A stretch of 36,302 nt of DNA, from NCBI GenBank assembly GCA_034506315.1, contig JAPDPT010000034.1, forward strand, positions 1-36,302, written 5' to 3'. Positions 22,964 through 31,936 of this stretch are shown one piece after another. This stretch comes from a candidate division KSB1 bacterium (GTDB lineage Bacteria > Zhuqueibacterota > Zhuqueibacteria > Oleimicrobiales > Geothermoviventaceae). Position 1 is the stretch's first letter. Each line of letters starts with the position of its first letter. The notes beneath the pieces were generated by a model, which worked only from the letters and a program-made list of their open reading frames with translations, made no database searches and had not been told where the DNA came from. Made by a program: the position numbers and the translations under genes.

Positions 22964-24112
22964 CTATTCCACTTCCTCCGGAACCTCCAGCACCTCCGAT
23001 GGCCGGTCCTTCACCAGACAATACACCAGGAGTTCCAGAATCCTTCGCTTGGTCTGATACGAGAGCTTGAGGGCCAGGTCCGCCTTGCCGAGGGCCTCGA
23101 GGGCCCTCTCCCATCGGCCCGCGGGCTTATCGTACAGACTCGCGAACCGACGAAGCCTTCTGACCATCCACTCTCGCTTGTACTTCGGGTCGACCTCAGC
23201 GGCGATCTGGGCATCCGTAGCGCCCCGACGCGCCAACCCGCTGACCTGGCAGCCCTGGACAAAAAGGTCCACCAGGGCATTGAGGATGAGGCCCTCCGGC
23301 ACCCCCAACTCCAGCAGTCGACGGAGAATGGTGAGGCTCCTCGTCAGATCCTGCTCGGCCACGGCGTCCCGAAGGTGGAACACGGTGAATCCGCGCTGGC
23401 CAACCACGACGTCCTCGACGTGTTCCGCCGTGATGAGCTCCTCCTCCCCTACACGCAAGGCCAGTTTCTCCATCTCGTTCTCTAAGGCCTGCAAGTCCGG
23501 GCCCACCTGGGCGACCAGGAGCTGGGCTGCTTCCGGGAGGATCTTTTTCCGGATCCTGGCGGCTCGTTCCGTAACCCAGTAGACCGCCTCGCTCTCGCTC
23601 ACGGCGGCAAATTCCACCACCCGCGTGTATCTCTGAAGCACGACGGGAAGGGATAAGCCCCGTTTCGCCCGCGCTTCGGCCTCCTTCTTTTTCTCGCCGG
23701 GACCTTCCTGTTCCGCCTCTTCTCGAGACAAACCGCGAGCCGCAAGTCGAATTCCGGGAAGGGGGAAGACCACGACGGTCGAGGCGGAAGGCCTTTGCAA
23801 GTACTGGTGCCACACGGCAAGCCCGCTGGGCTTAGTCTTGTCCAGGTCTGTCACCACGAGGAGGCGACGTTCGGCCACCATCGGCCACGTCATGGCCGAG
23901 CTTACGATGTCCTGGGCGTCCGCTTCTGCCGCCGAGATCCGCTCCAGGTCCCAGTCCCGAGCCTCCGGAGGCACAAGGTATTCGACCAGTTCCCGGGTGG
24001 CCTGCTCCACAAGGAAGCGCTCCTCCCCGCAGAGGGTGTAGGCGGAGGCGAATCGGCCAGCCCGAAGCTGCTCCTCGAACTGCCGAAAGACCTCGAGGGA
24101 ACCGTCCCTCAT
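22964..24112 (-). CDS. holA: DNA polymerase III delta subunit
   Basis: This is a 382-aa clamp-loader subunit, the wrench that opens the beta clamp. Recognisable parts are the N-terminal YTLCGEERFLVEQATRELVEYL, the middle AERRLLVVTDLDK, LLVAQVGPDLQALENEMEKLAL, VFHLRDAVAEQDL and the C-terminal collar helix region ending AKxDLALKxS-like (KADLALKLSYQTKRRILELL). It is longer than the usual 340 aa because of a charged insert near residues 126-155 (EEAEQEGPGEKKKEAEARAK). Its ATG overlaps the stop codon of the 35-aa MetS-like gene by four bases (ATGA), so translation is probably coupled. The ECF sigma gene follows. Confidence 0.9.
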   Translation of the reverse strand: MRDGSLEVFRQFEEQLRAGRFASAYTLCGEERFLVEQATRELVEYLVPPEARDWDLERISAAEADAQDIVSSAMTWPMVAERRLLVVTDLDKTKPSGLAVWHQYLQRPSASTVVVFPLPGIRLAARGLSREEAEQEGPGEKKKEAEARAKRGLSLPVVLQRYTRVVEFAAVSESEAVYWVTERAARIRKKILPEAAQLLVAQVGPDLQALENEMEKLALRVGEEELITAEHVEDVVVGQRGFTVFHLRDAVAEQDLTRSLTILRRLLELGVPEGLILNALVDLFVQGCQVSGLARRGATDAQIAAEVDPKYKREWMVRRLRRFASLYDKPAGRWERALEALGKADLALKLSYQTKRRILELLVYCLVKDRPSEVLEVPEEVE

Positions 24113-24216
24113 CCCCGCGCCTTTTCCCTTCGAACGGCAAACCAGAGAAGGCCGGCGAATCCGCCCCAGTTAGCGGCTAACATGAGCACCATCATCGCGA
24201 TGGCTTCGGAACTCAT
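24109..24216 (-). CDS. MetS-type small subunit of an NSS transporter, 35 aa
   Basis: This tiny membrane protein, MSSEAIAMMVLMLAANWGGF followed by a second short hydrophobic run and a basic tail, matches the small partner subunits found after bacterial sodium:neurotransmitter symporters (MetS family, with the typical WGG). It has a single membrane helix at about residues 5-28. Its ATG overlaps the transporter stop codon (ATGA) and its own TGA overlaps the holA ATG. In Corynebacterium, MetS is needed for methionine and alanine uptake with MetP. The longer open frame upstream lies inside the transporter gene and is not used. Confidence 0.85.
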   Translation of the reverse strand: MSSEAIAMMVLMLAANWGGFAGLLWFAVRREKARG

Positions 24217-25691
24217 TGCCTGCTCCCTTCTCTCAGCGTTCCGACCACAAGATGCCGATTCAGGAGGAGAAGGGCAAGAACTACCAGTCCCCACTGGAAC
24301 AGGCAGGTGCCCAGGGAGAAGCGGTGGAAGGGATGCCACCAGCCCTGGGGATCATAGCTTGTGGCGGACTGATAGAACCACCAGGCCACCATGGCCGCAA
24401 ACAGAAGGGGATTGGCTACCGTAATCGCAACGTCGTACCAGCGGCCAATGGGCAGGTCGCGACCCGGAAGATTGATGAACTCGCGCCGGAACTTGCTGGG
24501 ACCGTACCGGATGACGGCGACGGCAAAGAAGAGGCCGCTCAACATGAGCCCCAGGCCCCATACCCAGTCCTGGTTCTCGAAAATGCCCGCGTTGGACGCG
24601 GCGGGGAGGGACAACACGAACCCAGCCGTCAGCAGCACAAGCACCGCTCTGGATCTGGGCACCCCTCGGTCCAGGGCCAGCCGCACCCCGAGCTCGATCA
24701 TTGAGATAAGAGAGGTGATCGCCGCAATGGCCAAGGCGAGAAAGAAGAGGGCCAGGAACCATCGCCCCAAGGGCAGGTTGCGGAACAGCTCTGGAATCCA
24801 GATGAAGGCCATCCCGGTGTTGGCCGGCCCCGATTGCACCACGATCTCGTGGGGAAGGAGCCCGAGGCTTGGCGCAAGGGCAAACACGGCAGGGAAGATC
24901 ATGAGTCCGGCCAGGAGCGAAGCGCTGTTATCTCCCAGGCCGACAAGAAAGCCGTTCAGCCCGGCGTCTTCGTGCTGGCGCGCGTAGACGGCATAGGTGA
25001 GTACAAGGCCCCAACCCGCCCCAGTCGACCAGGCGGATTGGCTCAGGGCCTCCAGCCATACCCGGTGGTCGAGGAGCGCGCGCCAATCCGGGCGGAAAAA
25101 GAACTCCAGCCCGCCTACCGCGCCCGGCAAAGTGAGCGCGCGCACCGCTCCCACAACCAGGAGCAGAAACAGCGTGGGCATCAGGATCTTGCTTGCCCTC
25201 TCAATGCCCGCCGAAACACCAAAGTACACGATGCCTCCCGCCACGCCATAGGCCAGGAGGGTGAACAGAATCTGCAACCCATGGGCTGAGCTAAAGCGAT
25301 GCCAGAATTCCAAACTCGGCGCGGTAAGTACGGAGCCGGAAAGCGCCGCCACCAGGTATCGAATGGTCCAGCCGGTGACCACGGCGTAGTAGAGCATGAT
25401 CGCCAGGCTGCAAAAGGCCACGTACCCTCCCATCCAGCCCCAGCGCGGGCCAAGCAGGCTGGCAAAAGAGCCCACGGTGCCCCGCCTGGTTTTGCGGCCG
25501 ATGGCAAGCTCCGTAATCAGGAGAGGAACCGACCAAAGGAATAGAAAGAGAAACCACGGCACAAGGAACGCCCCTCCGCCGTTGCGCGCGATCACGCGCG
25601 GGAAGCGCCAGATGTTTCCCGTCCCAACCGCCATGCCCAACATCGCCAGCAGCATCCCCCACCGCGAGGTGAATGCGTCGCTCCTGTCCAT
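24213..25691 (-). CDS. Sodium:neurotransmitter symporter (NSS) family transporter
   Basis: This is a 492-aa inner-membrane transporter that most likely imports an amino acid with sodium. The start is ATG 25691 with a close AGGGAG site. It carries the hallmark TM1 sequence LGMAVGTGNIWRFPR (residues 18-32), then GGGAFLVPWFLFLFLWSVPL, and about twelve hydrophobic helices. It ends in a short arginine-containing tail and is followed by the MetS-like subunit, which points to the MetP-type branch that takes methionine and small neutral amino acids. That substrate is inferred from the pairing, not seen directly. The gap to the upstream hydrolase gene is 81 bp. Confidence 0.93.
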   Translation of the reverse strand: MDRSDAFTSRWGMLLAMLGMAVGTGNIWRFPRVIARNGGGAFLVPWFLFLFLWSVPLLITELAIGRKTRRGTVGSFASLLGPRWGWMGGYVAFCSLAIMLYYAVVTGWTIRYLVAALSGSVLTAPSLEFWHRFSSAHGLQILFTLLAYGVAGGIVYFGVSAGIERASKILMPTLFLLLVVGAVRALTLPGAVGGLEFFFRPDWRALLDHRVWLEALSQSAWSTGAGWGLVLTYAVYARQHEDAGLNGFLVGLGDNSASLLAGLMIFPAVFALAPSLGLLPHEIVVQSGPANTGMAFIWIPELFRNLPLGRWFLALFFLALAIAAITSLISMIELGVRLALDRGVPRSRAVLVLLTAGFVLSLPAASNAGIFENQDWVWGLGLMLSGLFFAVAVIRYGPSKFRREFINLPGRDLPIGRWYDVAITVANPLLFAAMVAWWFYQSATSYDPQGWWHPFHRFSLGTCLFQWGLVVLALLLLNRHLVVGTLREGSRQ

Positions 25692-25772
25692 CTCCCTCTA
25701 CCCTGTAGCTGTAGCGTCCGTCATCACCCCTGCCCTCTGTCGGTGCGAAAGAGTCCTGTGCGTGAAGCTCGC

Positions 25773-26573
25773 TCAAGACCTGCTGGCAGCTCGAGACAGC
25801 TGTGAACCCGCTCCGAACGCGCGGCGCTCGCGGTGGCGTTCCGCTGCCCTTAGGAAAGCCCGAAGCAGAAGTTGCTGCTCCGGGCTATCAAAATCTCGCT
25901 CGGGATGCCACTGAACTCCGAGACAAAACGAGCATGAGGGGAGCTCAACGGCCTCCACAAGCCCGTCCTCGCTCCAGGCCACCGCCACAAGATTCCGACC
26001 CAGCTCCTTCACCCCCTGGTGGTGATAGGAATTGACCTCCAACCTCTCCACGCCGAGGAGCGAGCCCAGAAGGCTCTTGCCCTCAACGCGGATCCAATGT
26101 CGTGCCGGCGGAGATCCCGATTCCGCCCTGTGGCGAACGGGCCCCCAGTTCGGGAACTCCCCCGCCAGGTCCTGGTAGAGACTCCCGCCGAGGGCAACGT
26201 TTAGAAGCTGGAAGCCGCGGCAAATCCCCAGGACCGGCAGGTCGAGCTTCAGAGCCGAGCGGACGAGCTTCGCTTCGAATACGGTACGCTCCGGATCGAT
26301 GTCCCAGTTTGTGTGCCGGACTGGCTCCCCGTATGCCGCCGGGTCCACGTCGCTGCCTCCGCTCAGGATGAGACCGTCAACCAGTTCCAGGAGAAGTCCT
26401 ATGTTCTCGTCCTCGGGTGTAGGGGGCAAAGTCACCGCAATGCCTCCCACGCGGCGGACCATCTCCACGTACTCGCAGTTCAGGAAATAGTAGGGCCGCC
26501 CGGAAGCCTCGCCTTCCCTGTCGGAGTCCATGGTGATCCCGATGATGGGGCCCTGCACCTGACCGCGTTCCAA
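25773..26573 (-). CDS. Class-I glutamine-amidotransferase-like hydrolase (peptidase C26, PuuD-like)
   Basis: This is a 266-aa cytoplasmic enzyme of the gamma-glutamyl-GABA hydrolase group. I use TTG at 26573 because AAGGAGGT lies six bases upstream; no ATG fits. The glutamine-amidotransferase triad is visible: Cys118 in VLGICRGFQLLN, and His223 and Glu225 in GVQWHPERDF. Other family segments are IIGITMDSDREG, LILSGGSDVDPAAYGEP and EVNSYHHQGVK. Members cleave gamma-glutamyl bonds in polyamine or ethanolamine catabolism. No other genes of those pathways are nearby, so the substrate stays open. It lies 51 bp after uppP and may share its transcript. Confidence 0.9.
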   Translation of the reverse strand: MERGQVQGPIIGITMDSDREGEASGRPYYFLNCEYVEMVRRVGGIAVTLPPTPEDENIGLLLELVDGLILSGGSDVDPAAYGEPVRHTNWDIDPERTVFEAKLVRSALKLDLPVLGICRGFQLLNVALGGSLYQDLAGEFPNWGPVRHRAESGSPPARHWIRVEGKSLLGSLLGVERLEVNSYHHQGVKELGRNLVAVAWSEDGLVEAVELPSCSFCLGVQWHPERDFDSPEQQLLLRAFLRAAERHRERRAFGAGSQLSRAASRS

Positions 26574-26624
26574 CGCCCGACCTCCTTACCGTTCCTCCGA
26601 CGTCGCACCCCTTCCGCCGAAGCC

Positions 26625-27452
26625 TCAACGATACACGATTGCCCAGACAAGACCCATGGTGCCGAGGGCAAAGCAATAGTAAGCGAAACGGTCCAGTCTT
26701 CCACGTCGGACGACCGTAAGAAGCCAGCGCAAGGCCATTACACCGCTTGCGTAAGCCATCACAAACCCCGCGGTGAGAGGCAGGATCTCCCCTCGCCCGA
26801 GGGGTCCGTGCGCCAGCTCGAGAGCCTCCAGGGCTGCGGCCCCGAAAATCGCGGGAAGGGCCAGGAGAAACGAGAAGCGTGCCGCTTCGCTTCGTTCGAT
26901 GCCCAGGTACTGGGCGACGGCGATCGTTGACCCCGATCGCGAGATGCCCGGCAGGATCGCCACAGCCTGTGCCGCTCCCACAAGAAGAGCCCGTAGCCAG
27001 CCGAACCTGCCATCGCTTCCGTGCGCCCATCGCGTGCCCATCAGGATCAGGCCCGTGCACAGGAGCAGGAACGAGACGACCGCCGGACTTTCAAACGCGA
27101 CCTCGATGTCCGACTCGAACACCAATCCCACAACGGCCGCGGGCACGGTGGCGATCAGCACCAGCACCAGGGTGCGGAAGGCCATGTCCTGCTGGTACAG
27201 ATGTCGCCATGCGGGCGGCCCGGGCCGGCGTGCCGCCCGCCCCACGGCTTCCAACATCGCCGCCACGTCTGCCCAGAACACGGTGAGCACCGCGAAGAAG
27301 GTGCCGAAATGCACGAACACCTCATATGCTACGCCGTGCGTGTGGATACCCAAGACCGCCTTGCCAAGTACGAGATGGCCGGAGCTGCTGATGGGCAAGA
27401 ACTCCGTCAGCCCCTGCGCCAGACCAAGTAGAACAGCCTCCCAGATCGTCAA
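26625..27452 (-). CDS. uppP: Undecaprenyl-diphosphatase (UppP/BacA family)
   Basis: This is a 275-aa membrane enzyme that removes a phosphate from undecaprenyl diphosphate, recycling the lipid carrier for cell-wall and glycan synthesis; high activity gives bacitracin resistance. I start it at TTG 27452, which has GGCGGAGGT just upstream; the frame is open further but those codons look non-coding. The two signatures are present: the Q-x3-E motif with LAQGLTEFLPISSSGHL (residues 11-27) and ILPGISRSGST (about 166-176, with the conserved Arg). About eight hydrophobic segments are visible. A possible promoter lies at 27528-27556, after the terminator of the ribosomal operon. Confidence 0.95.
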   Translation of the reverse strand: MTIWEAVLLGLAQGLTEFLPISSSGHLVLGKAVLGIHTHGVAYEVFVHFGTFFAVLTVFWADVAAMLEAVGRAARRPGPPAWRHLYQQDMAFRTLVLVLIATVPAAVVGLVFESDIEVAFESPAVVSFLLLCTGLILMGTRWAHGSDGRFGWLRALLVGAAQAVAILPGISRSGSTIAVAQYLGIERSEAARFSFLLALPAIFGAAALEALELAHGPLGRGEILPLTAGFVMAYASGVMALRWLLTVVRRGRLDRFAYYCFALGTMGLVWAIVYR

Positions 27453-27527
27453 TAGGACCTCCGCCTGCAAGTTAGAAGCCTCTCGGCAGACCTCGGCATC
27501 ACCCCTTCCGCGCACAGTCGCTCTTGC

Positions 27528-27556
27528 AATCTACTCGCCCCCCGTTACGTTTGCAA
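27528..27556 (-). promoter_or_regulatory. Possible promoter of uppP unit
   Basis: The minus strand shows TTGCAA (27556-27551), 17 bases and TAGATT (27533-27528), each matching four of six consensus bases. It lies about 75 bases before the TTG start and downstream of the rplQ terminator, where a promoter is expected. Confidence 0.45.
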
Positions 27557-27643
27557 GGGATGACCTGGGGTTGCGCACGCTTCGGTCGTACGACGCAAGA
27601 CAGAGCGACTATCCTGGAGCCTTCTCCACGCCCCGCCAGGTGT

Positions 27644-27671
27644 AAAAGAAAACCCAGGCTCCGCGCCTGGG
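27644..27671 (-). terminator. Intrinsic terminator of the ribosomal-protein operon
   Basis: On the minus strand CCCAGGC (27671-27665) and GCCTGGG (27659-27653) form a 7-bp stem with a 5-base loop, followed directly by TTTTCTTTT (27652-27644). It lies 42 bases after the rplQ stop codon and ends the spc/alpha ribosomal transcript. Confidence 0.93.
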
Positions 27672-27713
27672 CCGATCTTCTGCCGCCACCAGTTGGTCCG
27701 CGCTGTGGATGGC

Positions 27714-28184
27714 TCACTCCTCTTCCTGCTTCGGGGCCGCCTCCTTTTCCTTGAGCTTCTTCTCTTTCTCGGCCTTCCGCTTTTCCCTCTCTTCCTTGGC
27801 CTTTTCCTGGCGCTTGACGATGGTCCCCTCGTAGCCCACGAGCTCCAGCATAGCCATTTCGGCTCCGTCGCCCCGGCGGTTACCCAGGCGGATGATGCGC
27901 GTGTAGCCTCCTGCGCGGTCCCCGAGCTGAGGGGCGATCTCGTGGAAGAGGATCCCCACCGCCTTCTTGTTGGGGATCAAGCGGAGGACGTGACGGCGGG
28001 CTGCCAGATCACCCCTCTTGCCGAAGTGCAGGATGCGCTCCACAAAGGGCCGGACCTCTTTGGCCTTGGCCACCGTTGTGATAAGGCCCTTGTGCTCGAT
28101 CAACGAGATGGCCAGGTTGCGGAGCACAGCCTTTCGGTGTGCCGGCGAGCGACTCAGTCCCCTACCTACCTTCCGATGCCTCAT
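27714..28184 (-). CDS. rplQ: 50S ribosomal protein L17
   Basis: This 156-aa protein starts MRHRKVGRGLSRSPAHRKAV, which is unmistakable for L17, a large-subunit protein near the exit tunnel. Residues 1-127 cover the family domain (LITTVAKAKEVRPFVERILH; GGYTRIIRLGNRRGDGAEMA). The final 30 residues are an added lysine/glutamate tail (KEEREKRKAEKEKKLKEKEA), probably disordered; such tails occur in several phyla. It is the last gene of the alpha operon, 24 bases after rpoA. Confidence 0.97.
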   Translation of the reverse strand: MRHRKVGRGLSRSPAHRKAVLRNLAISLIEHKGLITTVAKAKEVRPFVERILHFGKRGDLAARRHVLRLIPNKKAVGILFHEIAPQLGDRAGGYTRIIRLGNRRGDGAEMAMLELVGYEGTIVKRQEKAKEEREKRKAEKEKKLKEKEAAPKQEEE

Positions 28185-28208
28185 TGCCGAAAACCTCAGA
28201 TCCGTGCG

Positions 28209-29198
28209 TTAAGATACCTTCTCTTCCGCCAGATACTTGTCCACGTCCATCCCGAAGTAGAGGCCCCGCTCCTCCAGGACGCGCTGCAACTCCTGGAGAG
28301 ACTTGCGGCCGAAGTTGCGGAACTTAAGCATCTCGCTCTCCGTGAGGCGGACGAGATCACCGATGGTCTGGATGTTGGCCGCCTTGAGGCAATTGCTGGC
28401 CCGCACAGAAAGCTCCAGTTCGTCCACCGGCATTTTGAGCAGCTTGCGGATGCGGGCCACCTCCTCGTCCATCTGGACCGGCTCCTCGATCTCCTGCTCG
28501 ACCTCGAAGCTGATGAAGAGGTTGATATGGTCGCGGAGGATCTGGGCTGCGTAGTTGAGAGCGTCGTCCGGCGTCAGGCTCCCATCCGTCCATACCTCCA
28601 GGATCAGCTTTTCGTAGTCGGCGCGCTGGCCCCGGCGCACGTTCTCCACATGGTAGGCGACCTTGCGGACCGGCGTGAAGATGGCGTCGATGGCGATGGT
28701 TCCGATGGGCATGTCGGGCGTCTTGTTCTCCTCGGCCGGGACATAGCCCTTGCCGCGACCGATGCGGATCTCCATCTTGAAGTCGGCGTCCTTGTTCAGG
28801 GTCGCGATATGGTGATCGGGATTGAGGATCTCCACGTCGGTGGTGGCCTTGCCAATGTCGCCCGCTTTGAATTCGTGCGGACCCTTGAGGTGCAGCAGCA
28901 CCTTGTCCGGGCGCTTGCTGATGAGCTTCATCCGCACTTCTTTCAGGTTGAGTACGATGTCAGCCACGTCCTCCACCACGCCGGGAATGGTGGAGAACTC
29001 GTGCAGCACGCCGTCGATGCGGATCGCGGTGATCGCAGCACCCGGGAGCGAAGAAAGCAACACGCGCCGGAGCGCATTGCCGATAGTCACGCCAAAGCCT
29101 CGCTCCAGCGGCTGAACGATGAACCTTCCGTAGGTATTGCTATAGGTAGCCTTGTCGAGCTCCACGCTTTCCGGCATTACGAGTCCCAAAATACCCAT
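28209..29198 (-). CDS. rpoA: RNA polymerase alpha subunit
   Basis: This 329-aa subunit forms the dimer that nucleates RNA polymerase assembly. The N-terminal domain (about 1-235) contains GRFIVQPLERGFGVTIGNALRRVLLSSL (quoted as two joined family blocks, residues 24-51), EFSTIPGVVEDV and LEVWTDGSLTPDDALNYAAQ. A linker leads to the DNA-contacting C-terminal domain at about 255-320 (LSVRASNCLKAANIQTIGDL; KFRNFGRKSLQELQRVLEE). It begins at ATG 29198, with in-frame ATG eight codons later as an alternative (MPESVELDK). It is placed between rpsD and rplQ as in most bacteria. Confidence 0.97.
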   Translation of the reverse strand: MGILGLVMPESVELDKATYSNTYGRFIVQPLERGFGVTIGNALRRVLLSSLPGAAITAIRIDGVLHEFSTIPGVVEDVADIVLNLKEVRMKLISKRPDKVLLHLKGPHEFKAGDIGKATTDVEILNPDHHIATLNKDADFKMEIRIGRGKGYVPAEENKTPDMPIGTIAIDAIFTPVRKVAYHVENVRRGQRADYEKLILEVWTDGSLTPDDALNYAAQILRDHINLFISFEVEQEIEEPVQMDEEVARIRKLLKMPVDELELSVRASNCLKAANIQTIGDLVRLTESEMLKFRNFGRKSLQELQRVLEERGLYFGMDVDKYLAEEKVS

Positions 29199-29250
29199 AG
29201 AGCAACCTCATTGTGTTAGACGACTTGCTTCGGCCCTACCGTCTGGCCGT

Positions 29251-29880
29251 TTACTTCGAGTACAGCTCCACGATCAGCTGTTCGTTGACGTTGATGGGGA
29301 TGTCGGGACGTGCCGGGATCTCACGGAAGATGCCGACCATGGCTGCCTTGTCGAGTTCCAACCACGGTACCAGGCGTCCCTCCCGAACCCGCCGCATGGA
29401 AGCGTGGATGATCTCCAGGCTGCGGCTTTGCGGTCGTACCTGCACCCGATCGCCCGGTTTGACCAGGTAGGAGGGAATATCCACCACCTGGCCGTTGACC
29501 ATGAAGTGGCGGTGGCGGACCAGCTGTCGCGCCGCCCGGCGCGAGGGGGCAAAGCCCAGGCGGAAGACCACATTGTCCAACCGCCGCTCGAGCAGGCGCA
29601 GCAGGTTCTCTCCCGTCACCCCCTTCTGCCGGGAGGCCATATCGAAATAGCGCCGGAACTGGCTCTCCAGGATTCCGTAGATGCGCTTGACCTTCTGCTT
29701 TTCCCGGAGCTGCATCCCGTACTCGGAGAGTTTGAAGCGCCGGGTGCGACCGTGCTGGCCGGGAGCGAAAGCCCTCGTCTCCAGAGGGCACTTGTTGCTT
29801 GTGCACTTCGTGCCCTTGAGAAAGAGCTTCATCCCCTCCCGCCGACAAAGTTTACACACAGGGCCGGTATAACGAGCCAT
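29251..29880 (-). CDS. rpsD: 30S ribosomal protein S4, zinc-binding form
   Basis: This 209-aa small-subunit assembly protein starts [20 protein letters not shown]. Cys9, Cys12, Cys26 and Cys31 form the zinc-binding site of C+ type S4 proteins; the zinc-free form lacks them. The S4 RNA-binding domain is at about 98-160 ([40 protein letters not shown]). In many bacteria S4 represses its own operon; no such leader site was examined in detail here. It sits 54 bases after rpsK. Confidence 0.97.
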   Translation of the reverse strand: MARYTGPVCKLCRREGMKLFLKGTKCTSNKCPLETRAFAPGQHGRTRRFKLSEYGMQLREKQKVKRIYGILESQFRRYFDMASRQKGVTGENLLRLLERRLDNVVFRLGFAPSRRAARQLVRHRHFMVNGQVVDIPSYLVKPGDRVQVRPQSRSLEIIHASMRRVREGRLVPWLELDKAAMVGIFREIPARPDIPINVNEQLIVELYSK

Positions 29881-29934
29881 GATCCTACCGCCTCCAGCTA
29901 CGTTCTCTTCGATCCCGTCTCTTCGTCATCGCCT

Positions 29935-30321
29935 CTACACGCGGCGCCGCTTGGGCGGCCGGCACCCATTGTGGGGGATTGGGGTGACATCCCGGATGGC
30001 GGTGATCTCCAGGCCCGCCGCCTGCAGGGCCCGCACCGCCGCCTCCCGACCCGAACCCGGCCCCTTGATGTGCACTTCCACCCGCTTCAGTCCCAGGGCC
30101 ATGGCCTCCTTGGCCGCGGCCTGCGCGGCCTGCTGCGCCGCGAAGGGCGTACTCTTGCGCGATCCCTTGAAGCCCGCCCGACCAGCCGAAGACCAGGCGA
30201 TGACGTTGCCGTAGATGTCCGTCAACGTAACAATGGTATTGTTGAACGTGGCCTTGATGTGAGCTATACCGTTTGCGTCGACCTTCTCGCGCTTGCGCGC
30301 TGCGGTTCGCCTCTTCGCCAA
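29935..30321 (-). CDS. rpsK: 30S ribosomal protein S11
   Basis: This 128-aa platform protein contacts mRNA near the E site. It has [38 protein letters not shown] and the C-terminal [16 protein letters not shown]. The start codon is TTG at 30321, with GGGAGGT seven bases upstream and no competing ATG or GTG. It lies 50 bases after rpsM. Confidence 0.97.
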   Translation of the reverse strand: MAKRRTAARKREKVDANGIAHIKATFNNTIVTLTDIYGNVIAWSSAGRAGFKGSRKSTPFAAQQAAQAAAKEAMALGLKRVEVHIKGPGSGREAAVRALQAAGLEITAIRDVTPIPHNGCRPPKRRRV

Positions 30322-30371
30322 AACCGACCTCCCGTTCTAAAAATTCGCCCCGTGCGCCTCGGCCCTCTTTC

Positions 30372-30761
30372 TCAGGCCACCTTCTGCTGTTGCTGTTTCT
30401 TCTTCACACCCACCACCCGCCGGCGTCCCCTGCGGGTACGCGCGTTGCTATGGGTGCGCTGGCCCCGCACCGGCAAGCCCTTGCGGTGGCGCAAGCCCCG
30501 GTAGCAGCCGATATCCATCAGCCGCTTGATGTTCATCTGCACTTCCGTACGCAGGGCACCCTCCACCTTATAATCGTTGGCCACAATCTGCCGGATCTTG
30601 GCCACCTCCTCCGGGGTGAGATCCTTGACCCGCTTGGCCGGATCCACCCCCGCCTCGGCTACGATCTTCTTGGCCGAGGTCCGCCCGATGCCGTAGATGT
30701 ACGTCAGGGCGATGTCAATCCGTTTTTCCTTGGGCAGATCTACGCCTGCAATTCGCGCCAC
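30372..30761 (-). CDS. rpsM: 30S ribosomal protein S13
   Basis: This 129-aa head protein contacts P-site tRNA and the large subunit. Typical segments are [33 protein letters not shown] and [20 protein letters not shown]. It starts with GTG at 30761, preceded by GAGGTGAAGC. The tail is unusual in holding a [10 protein letters not shown] run. It follows rpmJ by 43 bases, the standard alpha-operon junction. Confidence 0.97.
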   Translation of the reverse strand: MARIAGVDLPKEKRIDIALTYIYGIGRTSAKKIVAEAGVDPAKRVKDLTPEEVAKIRQIVANDYKVEGALRTEVQMNIKRLMDIGCYRGLRHRKGLPVRGQRTHSNARTRRGRRRVVGVKKKQQQQKVA

Positions 30762-30804
30762 GCTTCACCTCTTGCGCTGATTAACCCTTACCGAAAAACC
30801 CAAC

Positions 30805-30918
30805 TCATCCCTGGCGCTGCTTGTGCCGGGGGTTGGTGCAGATCACGCGTACCGTACCGTGACGCCGGATGATCTTGCACTTGTCGCAGATCTTCTTGAC
30901 CGAAGAGCGCACTTTCAT
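30805..30918 (-). CDS. rpmJ: 50S ribosomal protein L36, zinc-binding form
   Basis: This 37-aa protein ([20 protein letters not shown] onward, ending RHKQRQG) lies in the gap between infA and rpsM. Cys11, Cys14, Cys27 and His32 form the zinc site of C+ type L36. It starts at ATG 30918, 21 bases after the infA stop, and stops with TGA at 30805. Confidence 0.97.
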   Translation of the reverse strand: MKVRSSVKKICDKCKIIRRHGTVRVICTNPRHKQRQG

Positions 30919-30939
30919 GGCTCTCTCACTCCTTCGCTC

Positions 30940-31158
30940 TCACTTGTAGCGATAGATGATCCGACCCCGGGACAGATCGTAGGGCGAAAGCTCCACCGTC
31001 ACCTTATCGCCGGGCAGAATGCGGATGAAGTGCATTCGCATCTTTCCCGAGATGTGGGCCAGAACCTGATGCCCATTCTCAAGCTCGACCCGGAACATGG
31101 CGTTGGGCAAGGTCTCCACGACTGTGCCGTCCACCTGAATCGCCTTCTCTTTCGCCAT
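30940..31158 (-). CDS. infA: Translation initiation factor IF-1
   Basis: This 72-aa OB-fold protein binds the ribosomal A site during initiation. The sequence [20 protein letters not shown] with [20 protein letters not shown] and [16 protein letters not shown] is typical and full length. It lies 28 bases after map. Confidence 0.98.
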   Translation of the reverse strand: MAKEKAIQVDGTVVETLPNAMFRVELENGHQVLAHISGKMRMHFIRILPGDKVTVELSPYDLSRGRIIYRYK

Positions 31159-31186
31159 GGCGCCTCTCTTCCCGTGGGGGCCGTTT

Positions 31187-31936
31187 CTACAGGCCCAGCG
31201 TCAGGACATCTGCTCCGCGGTCCGTAATGGCGACGGTGTGCTCGAAATGAGCCGACGGCTTGCGGTCCCGCGTGACGACGGTCCATCCGTCCGCCAGGAT
31301 CTCAACTTCGTGCGTTCCCGCATTCACCATGGTCTCGAGGGCCAGGGTCATGCCGCACCGCAACCGTGGGCCCTTTCGCGGACTCCCATAGTTGGGCACC
31401 TCCGGCTCCTCGTGGAGGTTGCGCCCAATCCCATGCCCGCAAAACTGCCGCACCACCGAAAACCCACGCGCCTCGACCGTCCTCTGGATGGCCCAGGAGA
31501 TGTCACCGACCCGATTGCCTTCCCGCGCCGCCGCAATGGCCTCTTCCAGAGCCTCGCGTGCGGCGTCCATCAGGCGCTGCTTTTCTTCACTGACCTGGCC
31601 CACTGCGTAGGTACGAGCACCGTCGCTGTAGTAGCCGTCCAGTACAACCCCCATGTCCAGCGAAACGATGTCGCCCTCCCGCAGCTCCTGATCCCCCGGT
31701 ATCCCGTGGATCACGACCTCGTTGACCGAGATACAGACGCTTGCCGGGTAGCCCCGGTAGCCCTTGAAAGCCGGGAGGCCTCCGCGCGCCCGTACAAAAG
31801 CCTCCACCGCGGCATCGATCTCGCGCGTCCGAACTCCCGGAACGATCAGCTTCTCCGCCTCCCGGAATGCCTCCACCAACAGCTGGCAACTCCGGCGCAT
31901 CCGCTCGATCTGCTCCGGCGTCTTGATCACGATCAT
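31187..31936 (-). CDS. map: Methionine aminopeptidase, type I
   Basis: This 249-aa metalloenzyme removes the initiator methionine from new proteins. The five metal ligands are all present with the normal spacing: Asp94 (SLDMGV), Asp105 (YYSDGART), His168 (FCGHGIG), Glu201 (ALETMV) and Glu232 (HFEHTV). There is no N-terminal zinc-finger extension. Its ATG overlaps the adk stop codon by four bases (ATGA), indicating coupled translation. Confidence 0.97.
   Translation of the reverse strand: MIVIKTPEQIERMRRSCQLLVEAFREAEKLIVPGVRTREIDAAVEAFVRARGGLPAFKGYRGYPASVCISVNEVVIHGIPGDQELREGDIVSLDMGVVLDGYYSDGARTYAVGQVSEEKQRLMDAAREALEEAIAAAREGNRVGDISWAIQRTVEARGFSVVRQFCGHGIGRNLHEEPEVPNYGSPRKGPRLRCGMTLALETMVNAGTHEVEILADGWTVVTRDRKPSAHFEHTVAITDRGADVLTLGL

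Noticed and set aside
27499-27717. Minus-strand 72-codon frame after rplQ
   Set aside because: It runs through the intrinsic terminator and the likely uppP promoter and has no recognisable sequence.
27693-29219. 508-codon plus-strand open frame
   Set aside because: Antisense to rplQ and rpoA, which are certain.
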